A stretch of DNA of 64,000 bases from Leucobacter chromiisoli (GCF_016522505.1 NZ_JAEHOH010000003.1:62001-126000), one strand, 5' to 3'. Counted from the stretch's first letter, positions 1 to 8,382 are shown. The notes: generated by a model from the sequence alone, not told the origin. Numbers and translations: made by a program.

Positions 1-243
1 GCCGAGGAACTGGCGCGCGTAGGCGCTGAGGCTCTCGACGTATCGACGCTGGCCCTCGGCGAAGATCGTGTCGAACGCCAGGCTCGACTTGCCGCTTCCG
101 GAGAGCCCGGTGAACACCACCATGGAGTCCCGCGGGATCGCCAGGTCGACGTCCTGCAGATTGTGTACTCGGGCTCCCTGCACGCTGATCCGGGCGTGAG
201 CGGCCGAGGAGCGGATGGGGGAAGGGGTGCTCTGCGAAGTCAC
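1..243 (-). CDS. uvrA: UvrABC excinuclease subunit A, N-terminal part (runs off the window)
   Basis: This is the first 81 codons of UvrA, the damage-recognition ATPase of nucleotide excision repair; the rest lies beyond base 1. The visible protein holds the start of the first ABC ATPase domain: a short N-terminal tail, [16 protein letters not shown], then the Walker A motif GLSGSGKSS and the family block [19 protein letters not shown]. The start is GTG at 241-243, the only start codon between the conserved region and the in-frame stop at 253-255. A purine-rich GGGGGA sits just before it. An SOS-box-like palindrome lies 32 bases upstream, so damage induction by LexA is likely. Its usual partner uvrB is about 2.7 kb upstream on the same strand, separated by accessory genes. 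Family assignment is very secure. Confidence 0.95.
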   Translation of the reverse strand, partial: MTSQSTPSPIRSSAAHARISVQGARVHNLQDVDLAIPRDSMVVFTGLSGSGKSSLAFDTIFAEGQRRYVESLSAYARQFLG

Positions 244-274
244 TCCCCCATCCTACGGCTTCGCGTCTGAGAAT

Positions 275-290
275 TCGAACATATGTGCGA
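275..290. promoter_or_regulatory. LexA (SOS) box upstream of uvrA
   Basis: The 16 bases TCGAACATATGTGCGA match the actinobacterial SOS box TCGAAC-N4-GTTCGA at every fixed position but one (G for T in the right half). The site lies 32 bases before the uvrA GTG and about 80 bases before the divergent antitoxin start, so it could affect both. uvrA is a classic LexA target, which supports the call. Binding itself is inferred. Confidence 0.75.
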
Positions 291-370
291 GACCGTGCGG
301 AAGCGCCGCGGGTGGCCGTCGACCCGATTTGCGGGTATTATCGATGCAAGGGAACGAAAGGATAGGGCGA

Positions 371-1009
371 ATGTCCATAGCGCAGCTCCCCCGGCCCGCG
401 GGTCGGGATCGACGGGTCGGTGCACGTCGCTCCGAGCGGGATCGGTTGGTCGCGCTGGTCACCCAGATCGAGGACGACCGGCTGGACGTCGCCGCCGACC
501 TGCTCGCGGAGATCGTGGCGCAGCAGCGCAGGGGCACCCGGAGCCTCACGACCTCCGATCTCTCGGCGCTCCGACGCCTCGGGGTCCACGAGGCCGATCT
601 GAGCGAGTCGACGGCGCTTCCCGCCACGGTGCGCAGCCGTCTCTGGGAGCGGCAGTTCGCCGAGGACAGCATCACGGTCTCCGAGGCCTCCGAGCGGCTC
701 GGAGTCACGCCGGCGCGCGTGCGCCAGCGCTGCGCCGAGGGCACGCTCCTCGCGCAGCGGCGCTCCGACGGCTGGCACCTGCCGCTGTTCCAGTTCCCCG
801 AGGGGCGCGAGGTGCGGGGCTGGGCGAGCGTCGCGCGCTCGATCCCCCAGGGCACTCCCCTGCTGCTCGTCGAGCGCGTCCTCACCTCCCCGTCGCCGCG
901 ACTGGCGACGGATGAGGAGGAACTGGCGCCGCTCGAGTGGCTCGCCCAGGGCGGCGACCCCTCGCTCGCGGCGGCCGCCGTCGACGACGCCCTGAACCGC
1001 CTGCCGTGA
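371..1009 (+). CDS. Antitoxin of a RES-type toxin-antitoxin pair (HTH plus MbcA/ParS-like C-terminus)
   Basis: A 212-residue protein directly upstream of and overlapping a RES-domain toxin gene, so its role is inferred to be the antitoxin and autorepressor. The middle part (about residues 95-145) resembles an excisionase/MerR-type helix-turn-helix: ITVSEASERLGVTPARVRQR. The last 60 residues resemble the toxin-binding tail of Xre/MbcA/ParS antitoxins, with an LLLVERVLTSPSP stretch and a PLEWLAQGGDP motif. The start is ATG 371, 8 bases after AAAGGATAGGG; longer in-frame starts upstream would run across the promoter. A -10-like TATTAT sits at 336-341. The gene ends in GTGA, which holds the toxin's GTG start, so the two are translationally coupled. 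The DNA-binding domain is not the usual Xre fold of RES antitoxins, which makes the pair somewhat unusual. Confidence 0.7.
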   Translation: MSIAQLPRPAGRDRRVGARRSERDRLVALVTQIEDDRLDVAADLLAEIVAQQRRGTRSLTTSDLSALRRLGVHEADLSESTALPATVRSRLWERQFAEDSITVSEASERLGVTPARVRQRCAEGTLLAQRRSDGWHLPLFQFPEGREVRGWASVARSIPQGTPLLLVERVLTSPSPRLATDEEELAPLEWLAQGGDPSLAAAAVDDALNRLP

Positions 1010-1692
1010 GCGAGTTCCTCCCGGCCCCCGATCCGGGGAGGTTCCCGCCACTCGACCGCGATCCCAGCTGGGTGCGGGAGGTGCCCGCGGGCACCGCGCT
1101 CGCCCGCATCTTCCGCGCGGGAGGCGAGCACCCCGCGGAGTGGTTCGAGTTCCGCGAGTTCGGCCCGCTCGACGCGCGATTCGATCCGCACCCCGAACCG
1201 ATCGGCGAGCACCCCGGCTGCGGGGTCATGTACGCGGTGCTGGAGGGCGAGGCCGATCCCTCCGGGGGCGCCGAGGTGCCGCACGATTCCGCCTTCGCCG
1301 CGTGCGTGCTCGAGGTGTTCCAGCAGTTCCGGATCGTGCGCCGCAGCGCGGGGGCGCCGACGCTGGTGACCTTAGAACTCGCCCGACCGATCCGGCTGCT
1401 CGATCTGAGCGACAGCGACTGGATCGCCGTCGCGGGCGGCAACGCCGCCATCGCGTCGGGCGAGCGCTCCCGTTCCCGGGAGTGGGCCCGGGCGATCGCC
1501 CGCGCCCACCCCGAGCTGGACGGGGTGCTCGCCGCGTCCTCACTGGTGCCGACCGCCCGGGTCGCCGCGCTCTGGAACGGGGCCGTCGACGCGCTGCCCG
1601 AGCACCCGCTCTCCCTGCTCCGACTCGACCGGGAGGAGCTCACCCCGGTCATCGACGCCGTGGCCGAGCGGTACCGGTACACGCTGCTGTGA
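1006..1692 (+). CDS. RES-domain toxin (NAD-consuming family)
   Basis: A 228-residue protein that looks like a RES toxin. Characterised members such as MbcT degrade NAD+ using a conserved Arg-Glu-Ser set, and matching positions are visible: Arg34 or Arg37 in ALARIFRAGG, Glu103 in FAACVLEVF, and Ser178/179 in GVLAASS near the end of the domain. Other family-like blocks are MYAVLEGE (usually YLA), LDLSDSDW and SREWARAIARAHPELDGV. The start is GTG 1006, overlapping the antitoxin stop by 4 bases (GTGA), a typical coupled operon. The next gene, a VOC protein, has its own promoter. Family-level activity (NAD+ phosphorolysis or hydrolysis) is known for relatives, not shown here; similarity to the family is moderate. 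Confidence 0.7.
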   Translation: MSEFLPAPDPGRFPPLDRDPSWVREVPAGTALARIFRAGGEHPAEWFEFREFGPLDARFDPHPEPIGEHPGCGVMYAVLEGEADPSGGAEVPHDSAFAACVLEVFQQFRIVRRSAGAPTLVTLELARPIRLLDLSDSDWIAVAGGNAAIASGERSRSREWARAIARAHPELDGVLAASSLVPTARVAALWNGAVDALPEHPLSLLRLDREELTPVIDAVAERYRYTLL

Positions 1693-1764
1693 CGCGGGGC
1701 CGCGAGCCGCACCGCGTTCGTCGACGATGTCCGTTTCGTTCAATCGGGAGCGCCGATCGCGGCG

Positions 1765-1770
1765 TACGCT
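1765..1770 (+). promoter_or_regulatory. -10 element, leaderless arrangement, VOC gene
   Basis: TACGCT ends 7 bases before the ATG at 1778, so transcription would begin at or next to the start codon. The same spacing recurs before seven other genes in this window. Confidence 0.5.
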
Positions 1771-1777
1771 GACGTCC

Positions 1778-2206
1778 ATGACTCTCGCATTCGACTTCAT
1801 CGGCATCGTCACCGGCGACCTTCCCGCCTCGCTGGCCTTCTACCGCTCCCTCGGAGTGGACGTCCCCGACGGCCAGGAGGGGGCGCCGCACGTGGAGGCG
1901 CGACTCCCCGGCGGCATGACGCTGGCCTGGGATCCCGTCGAGACCGTCCGGGGGTTCATCCCCGGGTACGAGCTGCCGGCGGGTGAGAATCGCATCGGCT
2001 TCGCGTTCCGAGCGGAGAGCCCGGAAGAGGTGGACCGCGTCTACGCCCGGATCGTCGCCGCGGATGAGCGGGCCGGGCAGACGAAGCCCTGGGACGCCCC
2101 CTGGGGCCAGCGCTACGCGACGGTGCTCGACCCCGACGGGAACTCGATCGACCTCTATGCGCCGCTGCCGGCGCCTTCGAGCGGTGAGCCGCCGGCAGCG
2201 AGCTGA
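1778..2206 (+). CDS. VOC superfamily (glyoxalase/bleomycin-resistance fold) protein
   Basis: A 142-residue single-domain VOC protein. It starts with the typical beta strand FDFIGIVTGDLPASLAFYRS and ends with the signature RYATVLDPDGNSIDLYAPL, the strand that supplies a metal-ligand Glu/Asp in many members. These proteins are dioxygenases, lyases or drug-binding proteins; the substrate cannot be told here. ATG 1778 is chosen because a -10 hexamer ends 7 bases before it and the open frame upstream is arginine-rich and not VOC-like. The 3' end overlaps the convergent AraC-family gene by 52 bases. Confidence 0.8.
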   Translation: MTLAFDFIGIVTGDLPASLAFYRSLGVDVPDGQEGAPHVEARLPGGMTLAWDPVETVRGFIPGYELPAGENRIGFAFRAESPEEVDRVYARIVAADERAGQTKPWDAPWGQRYATVLDPDGNSIDLYAPLPAPSSGEPPAAS

Positions 2207-2952
2207 GCGGGGCTGGCGCCGATCATCCGTCGGAACTCCCGCGTGAGGTGCGGCTGGTCGGCGTACCCGGCGAGCTGGGCCGCGGTGGCGGGAGACGAGC
2301 CCGCCAGGATCAGTCTGCGGGCGCGCTCGGCCCGCAGCACCCGCCGCAGGGCTGCGTAGCCGTAGCCGAACGCCTGCAGCATGCGCCGGCGCAGCTGCCG
2401 TTCGGAGTAGCCCAGTCGCCTGGCGAGCCGGTCAGCCGGCTCCCCGCGCGCGGCGGCCGCCCTGGCCTCCCGCGTCCAGTCCAGGTCGGCGAGGTCGAGA
2501 GCCAGGTCGAGCGTGCGCGGCACCTCGAGCGCCGCGGCGCGGAACCGCTCTCGCCGCCTCGCCGGATCGGCGTCTCCCGAGAGGCGGGCCGCCCGCTCGA
2601 CCGTGCTGTCGGCGGAGGCTGTCAGGAGCCCTCGCAGAGCGGCTTCGCCGCGGTTCCGCAGCGGTCGCGGAAGAAACTCGCGGGCCGGCACGAGTCGATC
2701 CCGGAGCTGCTGCGGATCGACCCCGAGCGCCGCCCCGGCGCGCCCGGGAGGGAAGCGCAGCCCGACCGTGTCGGTGCCGTCACCGCCCCGGGCCAGCAGC
2801 CAGCGGGTGGAGGGACCGGCGATGAGGAGCTCGTCGTCGCGCAGGACGATGTCGGCGCAGCCGTCCGCCCGGATCACGCTCGCGCGGCTCTCGGGTTCGG
2901 GTGCCACTGCCCAGACGGTGCCGAGCCCTGGGATCCCACTCTCGCGGTACAC
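2155..2952 (-). CDS. AraC-family transcriptional regulator
   Basis: A 265-residue regulator. Residues about 1-150 form an effector/oligomerisation region like the DUF6597 class (VWAVAPEPESRASVIRADGC, then FPPGRAGAALGV). The C-terminal 100 residues are the double helix-turn-helix: DRLARRLGYSERQLRRRMLQ is the first HTH and AQLAGYADQPHLTREFRRM the second, matching the AraC signature A-x-x-x-G-x-x-D-x-x-x-x-x-R-x-F. The target is unknown. Its last codons lie antisense over the end of the VOC gene (overlap 2155-2206), and both C-termini are Ala/Gly/Ser-rich, so the overlap is probably a late read-through extension. It is transcribed towards, not from, the VOC gene, and 22 bases separate its start from the uvrB stop. 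Confidence 0.85.
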   Translation of the reverse strand: MYRESGIPGLGTVWAVAPEPESRASVIRADGCADIVLRDDELLIAGPSTRWLLARGGDGTDTVGLRFPPGRAGAALGVDPQQLRDRLVPAREFLPRPLRNRGEAALRGLLTASADSTVERAARLSGDADPARRRERFRAAALEVPRTLDLALDLADLDWTREARAAAARGEPADRLARRLGYSERQLRRRMLQAFGYGYAALRRVLRAERARRLILAGSSPATAAQLAGYADQPHLTREFRRMIGASPAQLAAGGSPLEGAGSGA

Positions 2953-2974
2953 GGCGGTCTCCGCCCGTCGCCCT

Positions 2975-5053
2975 CTAGAGATGCCCCGCCGAGTCCATGC
3001 TGCGAAGCTCCCGTTTCAACTCGGCGACCTCGTCGCGCAGCCGCGCCGCGAGCTCGAACTTCAGCTCCTCCGCGGCGGCCAGCATCTGGTCGTTGAGGTC
3101 CGTGATGAGCTCCTCGAGCTTCGCCGCGCCCTCGCCGGCGATCGCGCCCGCCCGCGCCGCGGCCTTTCCCCTGGCGCGCTGCGGCGACCCCTGCTTGCCG
3201 CCGCGCGAACCGAGGACATCCTGGGTGTCGGCGGCTTCGCGCGCCAGCATCTCGGTGATGTCGCCGATCTTCTTGCGGAGCGGCTGCGGGTCGATGCCGT
3301 GCTCGGTGTTGTAGGCGATCTGGATCTCGCGTCGCCGATTGGTCTCGTCGATCGCCTCCCGCATCGATCGTGTGACGGTGTCGGCGTACATGTGCACCTG
3401 GCCGGAGACGTTGCGCGCGGCGCGGCCGATGGTCTGGATCAGCGAGGTCGAGGAGCGCAGGAAGCCCTCCTTGTCGGCGTCGAGGATCGACACCAGCGAG
3501 ACCTCGGGAAGGTCGAGGCCCTCTCGGAGCAGGTTGATGCCCACGAGCACGTCGAACACGCCCGAGCGCAGCTCGGTGAGCAGCTCGACCCGCTTGAGCG
3601 TGTCGACGTCGGAGTGGAGGTAGCGGACCCGGATGCCGGCCTCCTCCATGAACGTGGTGAGCTGCTCCGCCATCTTCTTCGTGAGGGTGGTGACGAGGAC
3701 GCGCTCGTCGCGCTCCGCGCGCACGCGCACCTCCTCGAGGAGGTCGTCGATCTGCCCCTCCGACGGCTTCACCACGATCTCGGGGTCGATGAGGCCCGTG
3801 GGGCGGATGATCTGCTCGACCACCCCGTCCGCGAGATCCATCTCGTACTTGCCGGGCGTCGCCGAGAGGTAGACGGTCTGCCCCACCCGTTCCGTGAACT
3901 CCTGGAACTTGAGCGGCCGGTTGTCGAGAGCGCTCGGCAGGCGGAAGCCGTGATCGACCAGCGTCCGCTTGCGGGAGGCATCGCCCTCGTACATCGCCCC
4001 GATCTGCGGCACGGTCACGTGCGACTCGTCGATGACCACGAGGAAGTCGTCGGGGAAGTAGTCGAGCAGGCAGTGCGGCGCCTCCCCCGGTCGGCGGCCG
4101 TCGATGTGGCGGGAGTAGTTCTCGATGCCCGAGCAGAACCCGATCTGCTCCATCATCTCGAGGTCGAAGGTGGTGCGCATGCGCAGGCGCTGCTCCTCGA
4201 CCAGCTTGTTCTGCTGCTTCAGCTCCTTCGTGCGCCAGTCGAGCTCCTCCGCGATGGTGCCCATCGCGCGGTTCATGACGTTTCGGCTCGCCACGTAGTG
4301 CGAGCCGGGGAACACCGAGACCGTCTCGACGCGCTTGATCACGTCGCCCGTGAGGGGATGCAGGTAGTAGAGCGCCTCGATCTCGTCCCCGAAGAACTCG
4401 ATGCGGATCGCCAGCTCCTCGTACATCGGGATGATCTCGACTGTGTCGCCGCGCACGCGGAAGTTGCCGCGCACGAACTCGATGTCGTTGCGCTGGTACT
4501 GCATGTCGACGAAGCGGCGCAGCAGCACGTCGCGATCCAGCCGATCGCCCACGGCGAGGGGCACCATCGCCTCGTAGTACTCCTCGGGCTTGCCGAGACC
4601 GTAGATGCAGGAGACCGTCGAGACGACGACCACGTCACGGCGGCTCAGGAGCGCGTTCGTCGTCGAGTGCCGCAGGCGCTCGACCTCGGCGTTGACCGAC
4701 GAGTCCTTCTCGATGAAGGTGTCCGTCTGGGGCACGTAGGCCTCGGGCTGGTAGTAGTCGTAGTAGCTGACGAAGTACTCGACCGCGTTGTTCGGCAGCA
4801 GCTGCCGGAACTCGCTCGCGAGCTGAGCGGCGAGGGTCTTGTTGTGGGCGAGGATGAGCGTCGGCCGCTGCACCTGCTCGATCAGCCAGGCCGTCGTGGC
4901 CGACTTGCCCGTGCCCGTCGCGCCGAGCAGCACGATGTCGGTCTCGCCGGCGTTGATCCGCTGGGCGAGCTCCTCGATGGCGACCGGCTGGTCGCCGCTC
5001 GGCTCGTACTCGCTGACCACCTCGAAGGGGCGAACGCTGCGCGTGGTTTCCAT
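2975..5053 (-). CDS. uvrB: UvrABC excinuclease subunit B
   Basis: A 692-residue UvrB, the helicase-like subunit that verifies damage and loads UvrC; E. coli UvrB has 673. Domains in order: Walker [11 protein letters not shown] (residues about 42-51), the beta-hairpin DNA-clamp block [15 protein letters not shown], the DESH-type motif [12 protein letters not shown], helicase motifs V-VI with [14 protein letters not shown] and QTIGRAARN, and the C-terminal UvrC-binding UVR motif [23 protein letters not shown] 5053 is preferred because [16 protein letters not shown] matches the known start; an in-frame ATG at 5095 has no ribosome binding site. A Gly/Ala/Arg-rich linker precedes the UVR motif. 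Only a half SOS site is visible upstream. Confidence 0.97.
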   Translation of the reverse strand: METTRSVRPFEVVSEYEPSGDQPVAIEELAQRINAGETDIVLLGATGTGKSATTAWLIEQVQRPTLILAHNKTLAAQLASEFRQLLPNNAVEYFVSYYDYYQPEAYVPQTDTFIEKDSSVNAEVERLRHSTTNALLSRRDVVVVSTVSCIYGLGKPEEYYEAMVPLAVGDRLDRDVLLRRFVDMQYQRNDIEFVRGNFRVRGDTVEIIPMYEELAIRIEFFGDEIEALYYLHPLTGDVIKRVETVSVFPGSHYVASRNVMNRAMGTIAEELDWRTKELKQQNKLVEEQRLRMRTTFDLEMMEQIGFCSGIENYSRHIDGRRPGEAPHCLLDYFPDDFLVVIDESHVTVPQIGAMYEGDASRKRTLVDHGFRLPSALDNRPLKFQEFTERVGQTVYLSATPGKYEMDLADGVVEQIIRPTGLIDPEIVVKPSEGQIDDLLEEVRVRAERDERVLVTTLTKKMAEQLTTFMEEAGIRVRYLHSDVDTLKRVELLTELRSGVFDVLVGINLLREGLDLPEVSLVSILDADKEGFLRSSTSLIQTIGRAARNVSGQVHMYADTVTRSMREAIDETNRRREIQIAYNTEHGIDPQPLRKKIGDITEMLAREAADTQDVLGSRGGKQGSPQRARGKAAARAGAIAGEGAAKLEELITDLNDQMLAAAEELKFELAARLRDEVAELKRELRSMDSAGHL

Positions 5054-5112
5054 GTGTTCGAGGGTACTCCGGACCTCTGACATCGAGGCTGGCAAGACCC
5101 CGGTCGACGCCG

Positions 5113-5135
5113 CGGCCCGCGACCTTCTCGGGCCG
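5113..5135 (-). terminator. Hairpin after the DUF4287-like gene
   Basis: A 7-bp GC stem (CGGCCCG / CGGGCCG) with a 9-base loop begins 12 bases past the stop of the gene at 5148 and lies between it and uvrB. No clear U-tract follows, so termination strength is uncertain. Confidence 0.35.
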
Positions 5136-5147
5136 TCCCGCGGCGGC

Positions 5148-5693
5148 TCAGATCTGCGCGAGCAGGCCCTTCCACACGGGGCGCCAGTACTCGATGGCGC
5201 TCGCGGAGTCGAGCCTCGAGTGGACGAGGCCGACGGACGCCTTGCCCTCGGTCTTGTCGGTGATGTTCACGGAGACGCGGGTGCCGTCCGAGAGCGGGGC
5301 GCGCCAGTACCGCCACTTCTCCGTGCCCGAGGTCGAGGCGCCGCCGTCGAGCGGCACTCCCCCGAACTCGTCGCGACCCTCCACGAGCTCCAGCCACGCG
5401 CGCAGGGCCTCGTCCTTGTCGCGCCGCACCGTACGCGTCGTCGAGAGCTGGAAGTCGCCGTCGCAGGTCTGACCCGGGACGCGCAGGCCCGCGTGCTGCT
5501 CGAATGCGACGGCGGTGCCCTGAGCCCACCACTCGCGTCGCTCGACCGACTCCGGCATGAGCTCGAGGGCGAGGCGCGCGATGTCGGTGTGGGTCAGATC
5601 GCGCGCTCCGGACCGCTCCAGGAGCTCCACCCACTCCTCCCAGGCCCGACCGGTTCCGGTGGAGATCGCCGAGGTGTTCGATGCGTTGACCAT
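5148..5693 (-). CDS. DUF4287/SRPBCC-like protein of unknown function
   Basis: A 181-residue cytoplasmic protein. Residues about 10-65 look like the DUF4287 domain: a TG-x-x-W-x-x-W-x-x-L-x-x-x-G start ([14 protein letters not shown]), then [11 protein letters not shown] and the [21 protein letters not shown] block. The remaining residues ([14 protein letters not shown] onward, [26 protein letters not shown]) resemble a shortened SRPBCC/AHSA1-like lipid-binding fold, a pairing known in actinobacterial relatives. Function is unknown. ATG 5693 starts 4 bases after the methyltransferase stop; in-frame ATGs at 5711 and 5729 would overlap that gene. It is probably co-transcribed with the methyltransferase. 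Confidence 0.65.
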   Translation of the reverse strand: MVNASNTSAISTGTGRAWEEWVELLERSGARDLTHTDIARLALELMPESVERREWWAQGTAVAFEQHAGLRVPGQTCDGDFQLSTTRTVRRDKDEALRAWLELVEGRDEFGGVPLDGGASTSGTEKWRYWRAPLSDGTRVSVNITDKTEGKASVGLVHSRLDSASAIEYWRPVWKGLLAQI

Positions 5694-5697
5694 GCAC

Positions 5698-6372
5698 TCA
5701 TGGTCGCGCATCGTCCGCGGGCGGCACAACGGCCGAGATGCAGACGAGGAAGTCCGAGTCCGCCTCGAAGGGGCGCAGGTCCCACGTCGAGAAGCGGTGC
5801 TGCACCGCGAGCCCGGCGGCGGCGAGATCCTCCGCGTACTCGTCGAAGCCGTAGCCGCGTCCCGCTCCGAAGCCGGTCACGAGGCGACCGCGCGGGGCGA
5901 GCGCGCCGCGGAGCCCCTGCAGAGCGGGGCGCCGGGCAGCGGGGTCCAGGAAGGTCAGCACGTTGCCCGCCGAGACGATCGCGTCGAAGCCCCGGGCTTC
6001 CCGGGATCCGGCGCCCGCGGCGTCGAGGCTCGGGTAGGTGAACTCCGCGAGGTCCCCGACCCGCCATTCGGCGCGGGGGAAGGCCCGTCGGGCCTCGGCG
6101 ATGAGGTGCTCGTCGAGGTCCACGCCGGCGACGCGGTAGCCGCGCTCGGAGAGGTAGCCGCCGAGCCTCCCCTGCCCGCACCCGGCATCGAGCACCGCGG
6201 AGCCGGGGGCCGCCAGGGCGGCGACGAGGCGGGCCTCCCCGTCGAGGTCGCGCCCCTCGGCCGCGAGATCCCGCCAGCGCTGCGCGTACCGCGCCGAGTG
6301 CTCGGGGTCCTCCGCCCGCAGCCGATCCCAGAGATGGGAGTAGGCGGCGCGCCCCTCGTTCTCGCTCTGCAT
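5698..6372 (-). CDS. Class I SAM-dependent methyltransferase
   Basis: A 224-residue Rossmann-fold methyltransferase. Motif I is VLDAGCGQGRLGGYL (residues about 60-74), followed by an acidic SAM-ribose position in VAGVDLDEHLI, motif II around WRVGDLAEF, and the post-motif FDAIVSAGNVLTFL. The substrate is unknown: small-molecule methyltransferases of this kind cannot be told apart by eye. The 4-base gap to the DUF4287-like gene suggests a two-gene transcript. The ATG lies 9 bases from the divergently placed end of the next membrane-protein gene. Confidence 0.85.
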   Translation of the reverse strand: MQSENEGRAAYSHLWDRLRAEDPEHSARYAQRWRDLAAEGRDLDGEARLVAALAAPGSAVLDAGCGQGRLGGYLSERGYRVAGVDLDEHLIAEARRAFPRAEWRVGDLAEFTYPSLDAAGAGSREARGFDAIVSAGNVLTFLDPAARRPALQGLRGALAPRGRLVTGFGAGRGYGFDEYAEDLAAAGLAVQHRFSTWDLRPFEADSDFLVCISAVVPPADDARP

Positions 6373-6381
6373 GCCTCGACC

Positions 6382-7044
6382 CTATCCGCTCCGGCCGGCG
6401 GGGACCCGCTCCGCGCCCAGGCCCGCCCGCAGTTCGTCGGCGAGGGCGCGCACCCGGCCGTTGCACGCGCCGATCTCGTCGTCGAGCGCGCGGCGCGCCG
6501 TCTCCTCGCGCGCCGCCTCGGCGTCCAGGGCGGCGTCCCGGATCCGATCGAGCCCCAGCGCGATATCGGCGACGTGCAGGAGGATCCTTTCGTTCTCCCC
6601 GCTCGACGCGAGGAACTGCGCCCAGCGGCTGAGCAGATCGGCCAGCACGCGGTGCTCGGCGACGACGAGCTCCCGGAGCCGCTGCAGCTCGCCCTCGTAC
6701 TCGGCGTCGGATCCGGTGTGGGCCGGCCGCGGCAGCGCCCTCAGCACCACGTGCCCGCGGGAGAGCTCGCTGCGCTCCTCGTCGGCGAGGGCGTGGAGGA
6801 ACTCGGTGTAGGCCAGCCGATTCACCGGCGCCCACCGGCGCGCGGCCGAGCGCGCCAGCACCCGGTCGAGCACGAAGACGGTGAGCAGGAACGTCACGAA
6901 CCCCGCGGCGAGCCCCGAGAGCACGACGAGCTCCTGCCAGACCTGCGAGGTGACGTCCAACCACAGGATGACGGCGGCGACGGCGGTGGCGCCCACCGCG
7001 ATCGCGACGACTCTCGCCCGCTCCAGTATCCGCGTGCCAGCCAC
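6382..7044 (-). CDS. Membrane protein of unknown function with cytoplasmic helical domain
   Basis: A 220-residue protein not recognised as a named family. Two hydrophobic segments near the N-terminus (about residues 11-30, VVAIAVGATAVAAVILWLDV, and 38-60, ELVVLSGLAAGFVTFLLTVF) are followed by a long helical, charged, soluble region (about residues 65-215) rich in Glu, Arg, Ala and Leu. It could be a membrane-anchored structural or sensor protein. It stands alone, facing away from the MarR gene, with 9 bases to the methyltransferase. Confidence 0.6.
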   Translation of the reverse strand: MAGTRILERARVVAIAVGATAVAAVILWLDVTSQVWQELVVLSGLAAGFVTFLLTVFVLDRVLARSAARRWAPVNRLAYTEFLHALADEERSELSRGHVVLRALPRPAHTGSDAEYEGELQRLRELVVAEHRVLADLLSRWAQFLASSGENERILLHVADIALGLDRIRDAALDAEAAREETARRALDDEIGACNGRVRALADELRAGLGAERVPAGRSG

Positions 7045-7165
7045 ACCCGATTCCCCGCTTCCTCGCCAGCGACCGATGCCCTTGCGGCCACCATAGCCGG
7101 GAAAGTCGGATCGCGGGCGGCCCGGCGCGGCCTCCGCGCCGGTATCGCGTCCGTGGTGAGGGGAT

Positions 7166-7186
7166 TTAGTTACTCAATGTAATTAA
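7166..7186. promoter_or_regulatory. Probable MarR autoregulatory operator
   Basis: Inverted repeat with arms TTAGTTAC and GTAATTAA (7 of 8 pairs) around a 5-base centre, in a short AT-rich island just upstream of the MarR start. Size and AT-richness are typical of MarR operators. It ends 17 bases before the chosen ATG, so binding would block the promoter. Confidence 0.6.
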
Positions 7187-7203
7187 GTGTTAAGGTAATG
7201 AAT

Positions 7204-7665
7204 ATGGAAGCGACCGTACTCGACCGCCTGCTCGCCCTCAGCGACCTGCTGCAGCGCGACATGGGCGACTCCTTCGCCGCCGACCTCACCGAGAGCCGCG
7301 TGCACGCCCTGTGGGTGCTGCACCACCTCGGCCCGTCCACGCAGCAGGCCATGTCGCAGGCGCTCCGGGTCACGCCCCGCAGCGTGTCGGCGCTCGTGGA
7401 CGCGCTCGAGGCCGCCGGGTACGTGACGCGGTCCCCGCACCCCGAGGATCGACGCGCGGTGCTCGTCGCGCTCACGCCGGGAGCGGCGAGCATGATGGCG
7501 CGGATGCAGCGGGATCACACGAGCCTCGCGACGCGCCTCCTGGAGGCCGTTGCGGCGGAGGACCGCGATGCGTTCGAGCGCGGCCTGGACGCGGTGCTCG
7601 GTCGGCTGCGCGAGCTCGTCGCGAGCGAGTCGGTCTCCTACGGTCTCGAGGAGGAGCGGCCATGA
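7204..7665 (+). CDS. MarR-family transcriptional regulator
   Basis: A 153-residue winged-helix regulator. The recognition region is STQQAMSQALRVTPRSVSAL, followed by VDALEAAGYVTRSPHPEDRR, where the DRR wing motif is characteristic of MarR. ATG 7204 is chosen because TTAAGG ends 8 bases before it; the upstream ATG at 7198 is only 2 bases from that site. A palindrome just upstream suggests autoregulation. The gene overlaps the next one by ATGA (7662-7665), so the membrane protein downstream is likely part of the regulon. Confidence 0.88.
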   Translation: MEATVLDRLLALSDLLQRDMGDSFAADLTESRVHALWVLHHLGPSTQQAMSQALRVTPRSVSALVDALEAAGYVTRSPHPEDRRAVLVALTPGAASMMARMQRDHTSLATRLLEAVAAEDRDAFERGLDAVLGRLRELVASESVSYGLEEERP

Positions 7666-8375
7666 CGCCGCCGGAGCAGACGGCGGACCGCGGGGTGCCC
7701 GCCCGGCCGGGCCCCGCCGCCCGGACGAAGGATCTCGCGGCTCGCGCGGTCCGCATGGAGCTGCTCGTCTACGAGAGCCTCTGGCGCGCGGTGTCGCGTC
7801 GCCCCAAGATCGACGCCGGTGCGCACGGATTCCGCTACCACGGCCCCGTGCTGACGGTCCTCATCATCTTCATCGTGCTCTCGGCCGTGGAGATCCCGAT
7901 CATCGACCTCATCGTGCACCGCTGGACGCCGGTGCGGATCGGCTTCCTGATCCTCGGCATCTGGGGGCTCACCTGGATGATCGGCCTGCTCTGCGCGTAC
8001 TTCACCCGCCCGCACACCGTCGGGCCCGAGGGGATCCGGGTGCGCGAGGGGCTCGAGATCGACGTGCTCGCCGAGTGGGGCGACGTCGCGTCGGTGCGGG
8101 TGCGCACCGTCAGCGCGGAGAGCATCGATCCGACGAGCACCGAGAAGCCCGGCCGCGTGTTCGACCACGAGGGCGAGCGGATCTGCGCGATCTGGGTCGG
8201 CAGCGAGACGAACCTCGAGATCGAGTTCGAGGGGCCCACCGAGGTGGTGCTGCCCGGGCTCGCGCCGAAGGGCGGATCGCAGGTGGTTGATCGGCTGCGG
8301 TTCTGGGGCGACGACCCCGAGGCGCTGCTCCGAGCCGTGCGCGACGAACTCGAGGCCGCGCGCGACCCTCGCTAG
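7662..8375 (+). CDS. Small membrane protein with PH-like cytoplasmic domain, MarR operon
   Basis: A 237-residue protein. An N-terminal cytoplasmic part (about 50 residues) is followed by two membrane helices (VLTVLIIFIVLSAVEIPIID and VRIGFLILGIWGLTWMIGLL), then about 125 residues of soluble domain. The soluble part reads like a bacterial PH domain (GPEGIRVREGLEIDVLAEWG, then an acidic beta-rich stretch). No function is known. ATGA overlap with the marR stop indicates translational coupling, so expression probably follows the MarR signal. It is the last gene before the GC drop. Confidence 0.65.
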   Translation: MTPPEQTADRGVPARPGPAARTKDLAARAVRMELLVYESLWRAVSRRPKIDAGAHGFRYHGPVLTVLIIFIVLSAVEIPIIDLIVHRWTPVRIGFLILGIWGLTWMIGLLCAYFTRPHTVGPEGIRVREGLEIDVLAEWGDVASVRVRTVSAESIDPTSTEKPGRVFDHEGERICAIWVGSETNLEIEFEGPTEVVLPGLAPKGGSQVVDRLRFWGDDPEALLRAVRDELEAARDPR

Positions 8376-8382
8376 CCGGTGC

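Noticed and set aside
5045-5065. SOS box at the uvrB start
   Set aside because: Only the half-site GTTCGA/TCGAAC is present; the other half (GTTTCC) does not match.
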